Part shown: piece by piece, positions 44,727 through 51,861 of the stretch
How positions within the stretch are numbered: position 1 is the stretch's first letter
Layout: every line of letters starts with the position of its first letter
Source of the DNA: Bittarella massiliensis (ex Durand et al. 2017)
Lineage (GTDB): Bacteria; Bacillota; Clostridia; Oscillospirales; Ruminococcaceae
Direction of reading: 5' to 3'
Length of the DNA: 64,000 bases
NCBI RefSeq assembly: GCF_001486165.1
Contig: NZ_LN908975.1
Span: 62,001-126,000, forward strand
The notes under the pieces: model-generated
Databases searched by the model: none
Seen by the model: only the letters and a program-made list of their open reading frames with translations
What the model was told of the DNA's origin: nothing
Translations under genes and position numbers: made by a program

Positions 44727-45989
44727 CTATTTCCAGCCGGGGTCGGCGCCCATCATCTGGGTGCAGCCGGGGCTGCCCACCGGGGTGGACTTGTAGTGGA
44801 GGACCACCCCTCTGGCCCGGTCGGGGGTGGCGCGAAAGCGGGCGTCGATGCGATCGCTGACCAGGGTGCAGTTTTCGCGGGTGAGCCCCATCAGCAGGAT
44901 GAGAAAGCGGCCGGCACAGGGCTGGGTGTAGGCGTCGCCCCGGCGCAGGGCGGTCTGGATGGCGGCGCTCACCTGGGGGGTGGCCTTGACAAGGCGCTCC
45001 CTGTCTCCCAGGGGCTGGCCCTGCCGGTCGGTGAGCCAGCAGAGCATCAGATAGGCCGACTGGCCGCTGCGCTCGAGCATCCGCCCGACGGCCCGGTAGG
45101 TGTCGATAAAACTGGGGAAGGGGCAGTAGTAGGCCCCGTGTAAGACGGTGTCCTCGGCGAGGACCGTCTGCAACTGCTCCATCGAGACCGCCCGCTCGGG
45201 GGCCACCTGCTCCAACTTGCGCAGCGCGTCGATGAGCTGTCCCGACGGCTTGACGCCGAAGGTCTCCTCCAGCCGGGTGGTGGTCTCCTCGTAGACGGCC
45301 TTGGCCTCCTGGTAGCGCTCCAGCGCCAGCAGGCTCTCGATGCGCAGGGCGTCCCACTCCTCCTGTGGGCAGAGGGCAGAGGCGCGGGTGGCCACCGTCA
45401 GCACCTCGGTGTCCGCCCCGCGGGCGCGCAGCAGGTCGGTGAGGGCGCGCACGCAGCGGCCGTAGAGCTCCCGGCAGTGGACCGCCACCGCCACGGCCCA
45501 CTCTTCCCCCTGCAGGTGGGGCAGAAAGTCGCCGGTGTAAAGGGCGCAGGCGCGCTGCAGCGCCTCCTCCCGCCCCGGGCCGGTCTCGGCCAGGGCCGCG
45601 TCGGCCTGCCGGTAGAAACAGTCCACGTCCACCTCGGTGGGCAGGGCGCTCTGCCAGCGGTAGTTGCCGCCGGAAAATTGGATGGTGGTCCCCGGCAGTC
45701 CTGCCTGGACGAGCCGTTTGCGCAGGTTGCTGATGGTGACTTTGAGGTTGTTGGCCGGGTCGGTCACCCGTTCGTCCCGGCCGTAGAGCCGGTCCATCAG
45801 CACGGCGCGGGAGAGCCCCTGCCCCCCGCTGTACAGAAGCATCTGCAGCGCCTGCATGGCGCGGGTGCTGTTGTTTCGCTCCAGCTTGAGAACGGTTTCC
45901 CCATAGCGGATGGAGAACTGCCCCAGCATGGTGACGATCAAGCGCGCCGCCGGTTCCCTCCGTCTGGTCTTTGCCATTTCCAATTCCAT
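44727..45989 (-). CDS. BTAD/SARP-type regulator with degenerate GGDEF-like domain
   Basis: About 420 residues. The N-terminal OmpR-like winged helix (VTMLGQFSIRYGETVLKLERNN ... VTISNLRKRL) is followed by a bacterial transcriptional activation domain of TPR-like helices (EVDVDCFYRQADAAL ... FGVKPSGQLIDALRKLE). The C-terminal 130 residues (SAYLMLCWLTD ... RRGDAYTQPCAGRFLILLMGL) have the layout of a diguanylate cyclase domain, but the GGDEF signature is replaced by AGRFL, so it should be catalytically dead and may bind a ligand. The start is uncertain (ATG 45989 or 45977). It is the likely activator of the adjacent fibre operon. Confidence 0.82.
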   Translation of the reverse strand: MELEMAKTRRREPAARLIVTMLGQFSIRYGETVLKLERNNSTRAMQALQMLLYSGGQGLSRAVLMDRLYGRDERVTDPANNLKVTISNLRKRLVQAGLPGTTIQFSGGNYRWQSALPTEVDVDCFYRQADAALAETGPGREEALQRACALYTGDFLPHLQGEEWAVAVAVHCRELYGRCVRALTDLLRARGADTEVLTVATRASALCPQEEWDALRIESLLALERYQEAKAVYEETTTRLEETFGVKPSGQLIDALRKLEQVAPERAVSMEQLQTVLAEDTVLHGAYYCPFPSFIDTYRAVGRMLERSGQSAYLMLCWLTDRQGQPLGDRERLVKATPQVSAAIQTALRRGDAYTQPCAGRFLILLMGLTRENCTLVSDRIDARFRATPDRARGVVLHYKSTPVGSPGCTQMMGADPGWK

Positions 45990-46093
45990 TGCCCTCCTTG
46001 CCGCAGTCTGTGTCCCCGCCCGGCGGGAACGGCCGTCAGCAGATCGCGGCGGCAACCGGCGGGGCAACATCACCCCGCTGCTGGGCGCGACGA

Positions 46094-46122
46094 CTGACCA
46101 GCAATCTTTAAACCGATATAAA
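46094..46122 (+). promoter_or_regulatory. candidate plus-strand promoter upstream of the BTAD gene
   Basis: CTGACC (46094-46099), 17-bp spacer, TATAAA (46117-46122), pointing away from the BTAD gene into a gene-free region that ends in a terminator. Confidence 0.4.
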
Positions 46123-46128
46123 ATGAGA

Positions 46129-46271
46129 GTGAAAAATGTCGTTCAATGCGGGCCGATGCCCGTTCAAAAGCACCTGGATGTGCCGACAATGTGTACATTT
46201 TCGTTCGCTGATAAGGTGCTGTTTTGCTGTAAAATACTGGCCAACTTGCTGTGCGCAAGCTGGCTTTTTTT
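46129..46271 (+). ncRNA. candidate structured small RNA (about 140 nt)
   Basis: Between a plausible promoter (46094-46122) and an intrinsic terminator (stem 46240-46249 / 46255-46264, T7 at 46265-46271) there is no ORF, but several pairings are visible. CGGGC/GCCCG with a CGAT loop lies at 46149-46162. AGCACCT (46169-46175) pairs with AGGTGCT (46214-46220) and encloses an AATG-TGTA-CATT hairpin. The RNA would be antisense to the leader of the minus-strand BTAD gene. The remainder of 45990-46495 is otherwise empty. Confidence 0.4.
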
Positions 46272-46331
46272 GTTGTACGGGCACAAAAAGCAGGCCGGAA
46301 AGAAAACGTACACTCTATCTTCATTATAGAG

Positions 46332-46376
46332 AAAAAATCCCGAAAGAAAAGACCCAGCGGGGCAATTTCTTTCGGG
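46332..46376 (-). terminator. terminator of the sensory-hydrogenase operon
   Basis: CCCGAAAGAAA (46339-46349) pairs perfectly with 46366-46376 and is followed on the minus strand by a T run (A6 at 46332-46337). It is downstream of the PHP gene. Confidence 0.75.
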
Positions 46377-46495
46377 GAAAATTCGACCTCTTTTTTTATG
46401 AGCGCAGAAAAACGGCTTTGCCATGCGGTTTCTTCTCGCCTCTTATCCCGCCAAACGTCACAAAAGGCGGGCTATAAACATCTGTTTGTGACCGA

Positions 46496-47221
46496 TTAGC
46501 CGACGGCGGTTTCCAGCAGGGCGCGGATCTCGCCGGGCAGGTATTCCCCCTGCGAGGGATCCTTGATGTCCTTGAGGTAGTGGGCGTCGGAATTGGTGAT
46601 GGCCTTGATGTCGGCGGGCACCAGCCCGTCGGCGATCATCTGCCCCGCCCGCTCGATGCGGGCGAACTCGCCGATGGAAAAGCCCATCTCCCCGCTCATG
46701 ATCCCCAGATTGCTCACCAGGCTGTTGGCGCCCTTGTCCAGGTGGGCGGGCCAACAGACCCCGCCCCCTGCCGCCACCCGCTGGGGCACCTGGGAGAGGG
46801 GGATGGAACAGGCGTTGATGAGCAGTTTGTCCACCCGGCCGACGATCTGGTCCTCGGTGTCCATCACCAGCTGGTCGCCGAAGATGGCGGGGTCGTTTTG
46901 GATGGGGGGCAGGGCGGCATAGACCTCCTCCCCAAAGGCGAGGGCGGCCTCGAGGGTGGGAAAGAGACAGACCACGTGCACCTCTTCCGCGGTGCAGAGC
47001 TCCATCCCCGGCAGCACCGGTATCTGGTAAAACCGCCCGGCCTCCAGGGCGGCCGGGCAGTTGAGGGAACTGTTGTGGTCGGTGAGGGCGATGAAGTCGA
47101 GCCCCAGGGCCTTGGCCATCCCCACCAGGGTGGCGGGGGTCATCTCGTTGTCCCCGCAGGGGGAGAGACAGCTGTGCAGGTGCAGGTCGTACTTGTAGGC
47201 GGGGGCGGAGAAGCGGCCCAT
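46496..47221 (-). CDS. PHP-domain metallophosphoesterase
   Basis: The 241-residue protein has the PHP metal-binding pattern: YDLHLHSCLSPCGDNEMTP (HxH at about residues 12-14), LTDHNSS (about 40-43), PGMELCTAEEVHVVC (Glu and His, about 66-76), CWPAHLDKG (about 145) and ITNSDAHY (about 213). Such proteins hydrolyse phosphodiesters or phosphate esters of nucleotides or sugars; the substrate is unknown. ATG overlaps the preceding DRTGG stop codon (TGATG). Last gene of the minus-strand set beside the hydrogenase operon, so it may make or remove a signal nucleotide (inference). Confidence 0.9.
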   Translation of the reverse strand: MGRFSAPAYKYDLHLHSCLSPCGDNEMTPATLVGMAKALGLDFIALTDHNSSLNCPAALEAGRFYQIPVLPGMELCTAEEVHVVCLFPTLEAALAFGEEVYAALPPIQNDPAIFGDQLVMDTEDQIVGRVDKLLINACSIPLSQVPQRVAAGGGVCWPAHLDKGANSLVSNLGIMSGEMGFSIGEFARIERAGQMIADGLVPADIKAITNSDAHYLKDIKDPSQGEYLPGEIRALLETAVG

Positions 47222-47559
47222 CAGAGACCGCCGCCCAGCTGCTCCACCAGCCGGGCCGCCTCGTAGACGGGCAGTTCGGTCCGCAACAGGGTGATCCCCT
47301 GTTGGCGGGCCCGCTCCACCGCGGCGGGGTCGAAGGCCATCCCCTCGGCCAGGAGGATGCAGGCGGCGTCGGCCAGGGTGGCCACCGCCACCGCGTTGAC
47401 GTTGCCCATAACGGTGACCCAGCAGTCGCCGGCCTTGGCCCGCCCCATCACCAAACTCAACAGGTCGCAGCAGTAAATGCCCTCCACCGACCGCTCCTCC
47501 CCCCCGCAAACCGGGGAGAAAGAGGGGCAGGACAGCAGTTCTTGGGTGGTCAGTTTCAC
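47221..47559 (-). CDS. DRTGG-domain protein (copy 2)
   Basis: A 112-residue protein consisting of one DRTGG-like domain: TTQELLSCPSFSPVCGGEERSVEGIYCCDLLSLVMGRAKAGDCWVTVMGN, then a strand-helix repeat (VAVATLADAACILLAEG) and GITLLRTELPVYEAARLVEQLG. DRTGG domains occur next to CBS domains and in phosphotransacetylase relatives and are presumed ligand sensors. Its GTG start overlaps the stop codon of the hydrogenase-like gene (GTGA) and its own stop overlaps the PHP ATG, so three proteins are translationally coupled. Confidence 0.85.
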   Translation of the reverse strand: MKLTTQELLSCPSFSPVCGGEERSVEGIYCCDLLSLVMGRAKAGDCWVTVMGNVNAVAVATLADAACILLAEGMAFDPAAVERARQQGITLLRTELPVYEAARLVEQLGGGL

Positions 47560-48866
47560 GAGTGGTCCTCCTTTCTAAAGGGGAGGGGGACGAAGCTCTT
47601 CATCTCGCCGCTCTCGAACTCCTCCAGTTCCTCCCGCATCCGGAAGATGCAGTCGCCCTCCTGGGCGAAGCCCCGTACCACGTCCTCGGCAAAGGCCCGG
47701 CAGGAGGGGGCCCCGCAGGAGCCGCAGTCAAGCCCCGGGAGGGAGGCGGCAAAGGCCTCGATCTTCTCCATCTTCTCCAGGGCCACCGAAAAGTCGGGGT
47801 CCAGCCGCATCACCGGCTCGTAGGTGAGCTCCTTCTCCCAGCGGAAGCTGTCGGGGATGGGGGTGGTGAGCCGGTTGCAGGCCACCGGCAGGTATTTGCG
47901 CAGCCGGGCCAGCTTGGTCTTGGCCACATAGGGGTTTTCCACCGTGAGGACCCCGCCCACGCAGCCGCCGGAACAGGCGTTGAGCTCGACAAAGTCCAGG
48001 CGGTCGAATTTTTCGTCCTCCATGTCCTCCAGCACCCGGATGACGTTTTCGATGCCGTCAGCGGCCAGGTAGCTGTCCGAGAGGAGGGCCGAGGCCTCCC
48101 CCCCGCTGCTGCCCCAGCCCACCCCGATGCGGCCGGTGGAGATGACGGGGGGATTGCCCTCCTCGGTCATCTGCTCCAGCAGGGCCGGATAGAGGTCCTT
48201 GACGGCCAGCACGTAGTCCACCGCGCTGCGCTCCACCCCGATGGGGGACTTGGAGGCGGTGACCTTGGCCGGGCAGGGGGAGATAAAGGCGGTGCAGATC
48301 TCCTCCTCGGGGATGCCGGTCTTTTCCGACGCCTCCCGCTTGGCCATCCGCGCGGCCACCTCCACCGGGGCGTTGAGGGGGAGCACGTGGCTGACGAGCT
48401 GGGGAAAGCGCACCCGGATGAGCCGCGTCACCGCCGGGCAGGCCGAGGAGATGACCGGCTTTTTGATGTCGCCGTATTTCATGATCCGCCGGGTGGCGTC
48501 GCTGACGAGCTCGGCGGCGCGGGAGACCTCGAACACCCCGTCAAAGCCCAGGCGTAGCAGGGCGCCGGCCACAATGTCCATGTCGCTCAAGTTGTTGAAC
48601 TGGGCGAAGAGGGCCGGGGGCGGCAGGGCGATCTTGTACTTGTAAGGGGCGCTTTGCAGCGCGGAGAGCGAGTCATAGGTGGCCTGTTTGGCGTGGTGCG
48701 GGCAGATGCGGATGCACTCGCCGCAGTCGATACACTGCTCCTTGATGATGTGGGCCTTTCCCTTGTGCACCCGGATGGCCTCGGTGGGACAGCGCTTGAT
48801 GCAGTTGATGCACCCGCGACACTTCTCCGGGTCCAGGGAGACCGAATGGTAAAATGCTTCGGCCAT
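47556..48866 (-). CDS. sensory-type [FeFe]-hydrogenase-like protein
   Basis: A 436-residue protein. Two N-terminal [4Fe-4S] ferredoxin sites (CRGCINCIKRCP, CIDCGECIRICP; residues about 12-60) precede an H-cluster-type domain. The three signature loops are altered: L1 SSACPAV (the proton-transfer Cys is Ala, the cluster-ligand Cys is kept), L2 SPCPAK, L3 ELNACSGGCVGG. The four cluster ligands therefore remain. The C-terminus carries another Fe-S motif (LDCGSCGAPSCRAF, about residue 392). The Ala substitution matches what is known for sensory HydS hydrogenases, so I read this as a redox/H2 sensor, not a catabolic enzyme. ATG 48866 with GAGGAGG. Confidence 0.85.
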   Translation of the reverse strand: MAEAFYHSVSLDPEKCRGCINCIKRCPTEAIRVHKGKAHIIKEQCIDCGECIRICPHHAKQATYDSLSALQSAPYKYKIALPPPALFAQFNNLSDMDIVAGALLRLGFDGVFEVSRAAELVSDATRRIMKYGDIKKPVISSACPAVTRLIRVRFPQLVSHVLPLNAPVEVAARMAKREASEKTGIPEEEICTAFISPCPAKVTASKSPIGVERSAVDYVLAVKDLYPALLEQMTEEGNPPVISTGRIGVGWGSSGGEASALLSDSYLAADGIENVIRVLEDMEDEKFDRLDFVELNACSGGCVGGVLTVENPYVAKTKLARLRKYLPVACNRLTTPIPDSFRWEKELTYEPVMRLDPDFSVALEKMEKIEAFAASLPGLDCGSCGAPSCRAFAEDVVRGFAQEGDCIFRMREELEEFESGEMKSFVPLPFRKEDHS

Positions 48867-48921
48867 GAAGGCGCCTCCTCTCCTGATGTGCTGAATCGGC
48901 AAACAGGGTCGCGGGCAGAGG

Positions 48922-49344
48922 TCAGATCCGCACCGTCATGTAGACGGTGGTGCCCACCCCCAACTCGGTGTCGATGTGGATATCGTCGGTGTACTTTTTC
49001 ATGTTGGGCAGCCCCATGCCGGCGCCGAAACCCAGGTTGCGCACCTCGTCCGGGGCGGTGGAGTACCCCTCGGTCATGGCCAGCTCCACGTTGGGGATGC
49101 CGGGGCCGGTGTCGGCCAGGATCATCTGGATGTGGTCGGGCTCCACCGTGACGGTGACCGTCCCCCCGTGGGCGTGGATGACCATATTGATCTCGCCCTC
49201 GTACATGGCGATGGCCACCTTGCGAATGGCCTCGGGGTCCACCCCCAGGGCCTTGAGTTTTTTCTTCACGTCGGAAGAGGCCTCTCCCGCCCGGGTGAAG
49301 TCGTCCCCTGGCACGTCGTAGTGAAGGGTCAGCAGTGCTGCCAT
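48922..49344 (-). CDS. RsbW/anti-sigma-like ATP-binding protein (HATPase)
   Basis: A 140-residue GHKL-fold domain. The N box is in RKVAIAMYEGEINMVIHAHGG (about residues 41-61), the G1 box in ILADTGPGIPN (about 75), and the G2 region in GFGAGMGLPNMKKYTDD (about 105-121). Proteins of this type phosphorylate or sequester partners rather than act as full histidine kinases. It is 55 nt upstream of the sensory hydrogenase gene in the same operon; a partner kinase/anti-sigma role in signalling is inference. Confidence 0.88.
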   Translation of the reverse strand: MAALLTLHYDVPGDDFTRAGEASSDVKKKLKALGVDPEAIRKVAIAMYEGEINMVIHAHGGTVTVTVEPDHIQMILADTGPGIPNVELAMTEGYSTAPDEVRNLGFGAGMGLPNMKKYTDDIHIDTELGVGTTVYMTVRI

Positions 49345-49549
49345 GTCCGTGTACCTCTCTTGTCGTCATAATAGCCGCCGCTGGCGGGCGTGCGGCAGAT
49401 GCGCCGCTGGCCGGCAGGAGGACCTGCCGGCTGGATAAAAACTGTGAAAGAAGGGCCGCCTCTCCTCACTGGGGGGAGAAGGCTGTGTGGGGGCCGATGG
49501 AAGGGCAGATAGGCCCTCCCGCCACCCCCGGAGCTGGAGTGATATTTCC

Positions 49550-49783
49550 AGCCGGAAATCGGGGCCGGTGCCGCGGTAGCGGCAGGTGGGGCGGCTGCCC
49601 CGCCAGGAGCCGGGGGGAAAGCCGATCAGGCTTTCATACCGCCTCCCAGTTCCAGCCGTTCCCTCCCAGCCGGAAATCGGGGCCGGTGCCGCGGGAGCGG
49701 CAGGTGGGGCGACTGCCCCGCCAGGACTCGGTTTCAAGGAGCCGGGGGGAAAGCCGATCAGGCTTTCACACCGCCTCCCAGTC
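49550..49783. repeat. two direct repeats of about 100 bp at the DRTGG gene end
   Basis: Copy A (49550-49651) and copy B (49668-49783) are nearly identical; copy B has a 14-bp insertion (ctcggtttcaagga at about 49727-49740). Copy B contains the last codons and stop of the DRTGG copy 1 gene, and copy A preserves a duplicate of that tail (GGGMKA-stop). Each copy carries a GAAAGCC/GGCTTTC hairpin. The rest of 49345-49549 shows only a GC hairpin at 49410-49431. Confidence 0.8.
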
Positions 49784-50108
49784 CCGCAGCGTACAGTTTG
49801 CCGCAGGCGGTGAACATCCGCTCCGGGGTGGAGAGCAGGGCGATCTCCCGCTGCTGGGCCAGGGCGATCATGGCGCTGTCGGGCACCTTCCCCCGCACAA
49901 AGACGACGCAGACCATGTCCATCATCTCGGCGGTGCGGATCACCTGGGGGTTGACGAGCCCGGTGAGGAGGACCGACTGGTTTTTGACAAAGGCCAGCAC
50001 ATCGCTCATCATGTCGCTGCCGCAGGCGGTCTGCACCTCGTGGTCGCGCCACTCCTCCCCGCAGATAAAATCGGCGTTCAATATGGTTTGAATCTCGGCA
50101 ATGGTCAA
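49758..50108 (-). CDS. DRTGG-domain protein (copy 1)
   Basis: A 116-residue protein: TIAEIQTILNADFICGEEWRDHEVQTACGSDMMSDVLAFVKNQS, LTGLVNPQVIRTAEMMDMVC and VPDSAMIALAQQREIALLSTPE, the DRTGG fold with the AC-G-DMMSD ligand-loop. It is a paralogue of copy 2, which has the more divergent YCCDLLS loop. The start is TTG at 50108, with GGGAGGG 6-8 nt ahead. It is divergent from the hnd hydrogenase operon and first in the minus-strand set. Its stop codon lies in the loop of a small hairpin formed by GAAAGCC/GGCTTTC. Confidence 0.85.
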   Translation of the reverse strand: MTIAEIQTILNADFICGEEWRDHEVQTACGSDMMSDVLAFVKNQSVLLTGLVNPQVIRTAEMMDMVCVVFVRGKVPDSAMIALAQQREIALLSTPERMFTACGKLYAAGLGGGVKA

Positions 50109-50335
50109 GGCTGTTCCCTCCCTGTAAAAGGGCGGAGGCCCGATCCCCCTCCCGCGGAGGAGGGGGCGCACCGCCCGCTTGGTACCTTCTATGATAAGCC
50201 ATTGCGCGCCAATTTGGAAACGGATTCTTATCAGCAAAACAACCAAATTCCATTTTAAAAATTGATGGTTCCGTCAAAAATTCAGAAAATTGCCAGGATT
50301 TGCCGGTTTTGGTGGATTTGAAACCGGGAGTTTGC

Positions 50336-50341
50336 TATAAT
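50336..50341 (+). promoter_or_regulatory. extended -10 promoter of hnd operon
   Basis: TATAAT preceded by TGC (extended -10), with only a weak -35. It implies a transcript start near 50348 and a 70-nt leader. The divergent DRTGG gene starts at 50108; its promoter is in the A+T-rich 50200-50290 region but no clear boxes stand out. Confidence 0.6.
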
Positions 50342-50416
50342 TTTTAGAGCTAATGGTCTGCGCCAGACGGCGCATTTACCAATTCTTTTGGGGATCATTC
50401 ATAGGAGGTACGATTG

Positions 50417-50917
50417 ATGGCCAACAAAATTTCGCCGGTGCCGTTTAACGGCACCAAAGAACAGGAGCAAAAGCTGCTGGAAGTCATCGCCGCCCACAAG
50501 GACACCCAGGGCGCGCTGATCTCGGTTCTCCAGCAGGCACAGGATATCTACGGATACCTGCCCATTGAAGTGCAGAAGATCATCGCCGAGAAGATGGGTG
50601 TGCCGCTGGAAGAAGTCTACGGCGTTGTCTCCTTTTACGCACAGTTCTCGCTCAACCCCAAAGGCAAATACAAGATCTCTGTCTGCCTGGGCACCGCTTG
50701 CTACGTCAAGGGCTCGGGCGATGTGTTCGACAGACTCAGCCGCACCCTGGGCATCTCCTCTGGCGAGTGCACCCCCGACGGCCGCTTCTCGCTGGAGGCC
50801 TGCCGCTGCGTGGGCGCCTGCGGTCTGGCCCCGGTCATGACCGTCAACGACGAGGTGTACGGCCGCCTGGTGCCCGACGACATCGACGGCATCCTCGCCG
50901 ACTACCAGAACCGGTAA
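50417..50917 (+). CDS. hndA: HndA/NuoE-type [2Fe-2S] subunit of NADH-linked [FeFe] hydrogenase
   Basis: A 166-residue thioredoxin-like ferredoxin of the NuoE family. Helical N-terminus LISVLQQAQDIYGYLPIEVQ, VYGVVSFYAQFSL, then the four cluster cysteines in CLGTACYVKG (two, about residues 92-97) and CRCVGACGLAP (about 133-139). It transfers electrons between NADH/FMN and the hydrogenase subunit. ATG 50417 with AGGAGG 8 nt upstream. First gene of the hnd operon; the next gene begins 1 nt after its stop codon. Confidence 0.92.
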   Translation: MANKISPVPFNGTKEQEQKLLEVIAAHKDTQGALISVLQQAQDIYGYLPIEVQKIIAEKMGVPLEEVYGVVSFYAQFSLNPKGKYKISVCLGTACYVKGSGDVFDRLSRTLGISSGECTPDGRFSLEACRCVGACGLAPVMTVNDEVYGRLVPDDIDGILADYQNR

Positions 50918-50918
50918 G

Positions 50919-51473
50919 GTGCAGGAGCTCTCCCTCAACATCCTCGACATCGCCCAGAACTCCATCAAGGCCGGGGCAACCCTGGTGCGCATTGAAATCG
51001 AGATCGACCGGGCGAAAAACGGGATGCGCATTGCCGTCATCGACAACGGCTGCGGAATGGACGAGGCGACGCTTGCGCGGGTCGTCGACCCCTTTTACAC
51101 CACCCGCACCACTCGCAAGGTGGGGCTGGGCGTCCCCTTTTTCAAGATGGCCAGCGAGATGGCGGGGGGACAGTTCTCCATCCGTTCCGCCCCCGGCGAG
51201 GGGACGGCGGTGGAGGCCACCTTTCAGTGGGACAATGTGGACCGCATGCCCCTGGGCGACATGGCCGCCACCTACTGCAGCTTGGTGATGGTGTCCGAGG
51301 GGACCGACTTTGTCTACACCCACACGGTGGACGGCCGCTCCTTTACGGCCGACAGCCGGGAGTTTCGGGCCGTGTTGGAGGGGGTCCCCCTCTCGACACC
51401 GGACGTACAGGCGTTTATACGGGACTATATCCGTGAGAATACGGAAGAGATAAGCGGAGGTGCTTACGAATGA
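50919..51473 (+). CDS. histidine-kinase-like ATPase inserted in hnd operon
   Basis: A 184-residue GHKL ATPase: N box LDIAQNSIKAGATLV (about residue 10), G1 box VIDNGCGMD (about 42), a KVGLGVPFFKMASEMAGGQ lid region and SAPGEGTAVEATF. There is no phosphoacceptor (DHp) domain or sensor domain, so it is not a complete histidine kinase. The C-terminal 70 residues are an extra domain (VYTHTVDGRSFTADSREF). It sits between hndA and hndB, with a 1-nt gap and a 4-bp overlap, and therefore is stoichiometrically tied to hydrogenase expression. Confidence 0.88.
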   Translation: MQELSLNILDIAQNSIKAGATLVRIEIEIDRAKNGMRIAVIDNGCGMDEATLARVVDPFYTTRTTRKVGLGVPFFKMASEMAGGQFSIRSAPGEGTAVEATFQWDNVDRMPLGDMAATYCSLVMVSEGTDFVYTHTVDGRSFTADSREFRAVLEGVPLSTPDVQAFIRDYIRENTEEISGGAYE

Positions 51474-51844
51474 AAAGTTTAGCGGAACTGCAGGCCATCA
51501 AAGAGAAGATGAAGGGCAGCATCGGTCTGCGCGAAGAGGATAAAAACTGCAAGCGGATCGTGGTCGGGATGGCCACCTGCGGCATTGCCGCGGGCGCCCG
51601 CCCGGTGCTCACCGCCTTTGCCGACGAGGTGGCCAAGCGCGGCCTCACCCAGGACGTGATGGTCTCCCAGACCGGCTGCATCGGCATCTGCCAGTACGAG
51701 CCGGTGGTGGAGGTCTTTGTCCCCGGCGAGCAGAAGGTCACCTATGTGAAGATGACGGCTGAGAAGGCGGCCCGCGTGGTGGAAGAGCACATCGTGGGCG
51801 GCAACGTGGTCAAGGAATACACCATCGGCGCCAACGCGAAATAA
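51470..51844 (+). CDS. hndB: HndB-type [2Fe-2S] ferredoxin-like subunit
   Basis: A 124-residue thioredoxin-fold [2Fe-2S] protein: VVGMATCGIAAGARPV (first cysteine, about residue 37), SQTGCIGICQYEPVVEV (about 67-76). The spacing CxxxC for the second pair fits HndB. It overlaps the ATPase stop by 4 bp. Electron-transfer subunit of the four-subunit NADH:ferredoxin-coupled hydrogenase. Confidence 0.9.
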   Translation: MKSLAELQAIKEKMKGSIGLREEDKNCKRIVVGMATCGIAAGARPVLTAFADEVAKRGLTQDVMVSQTGCIGICQYEPVVEVFVPGEQKVTYVKMTAEKAARVVEEHIVGGNVVKEYTIGANAK

Positions 51845-51861
51845 GTGAGGAGGAAAGAAGG

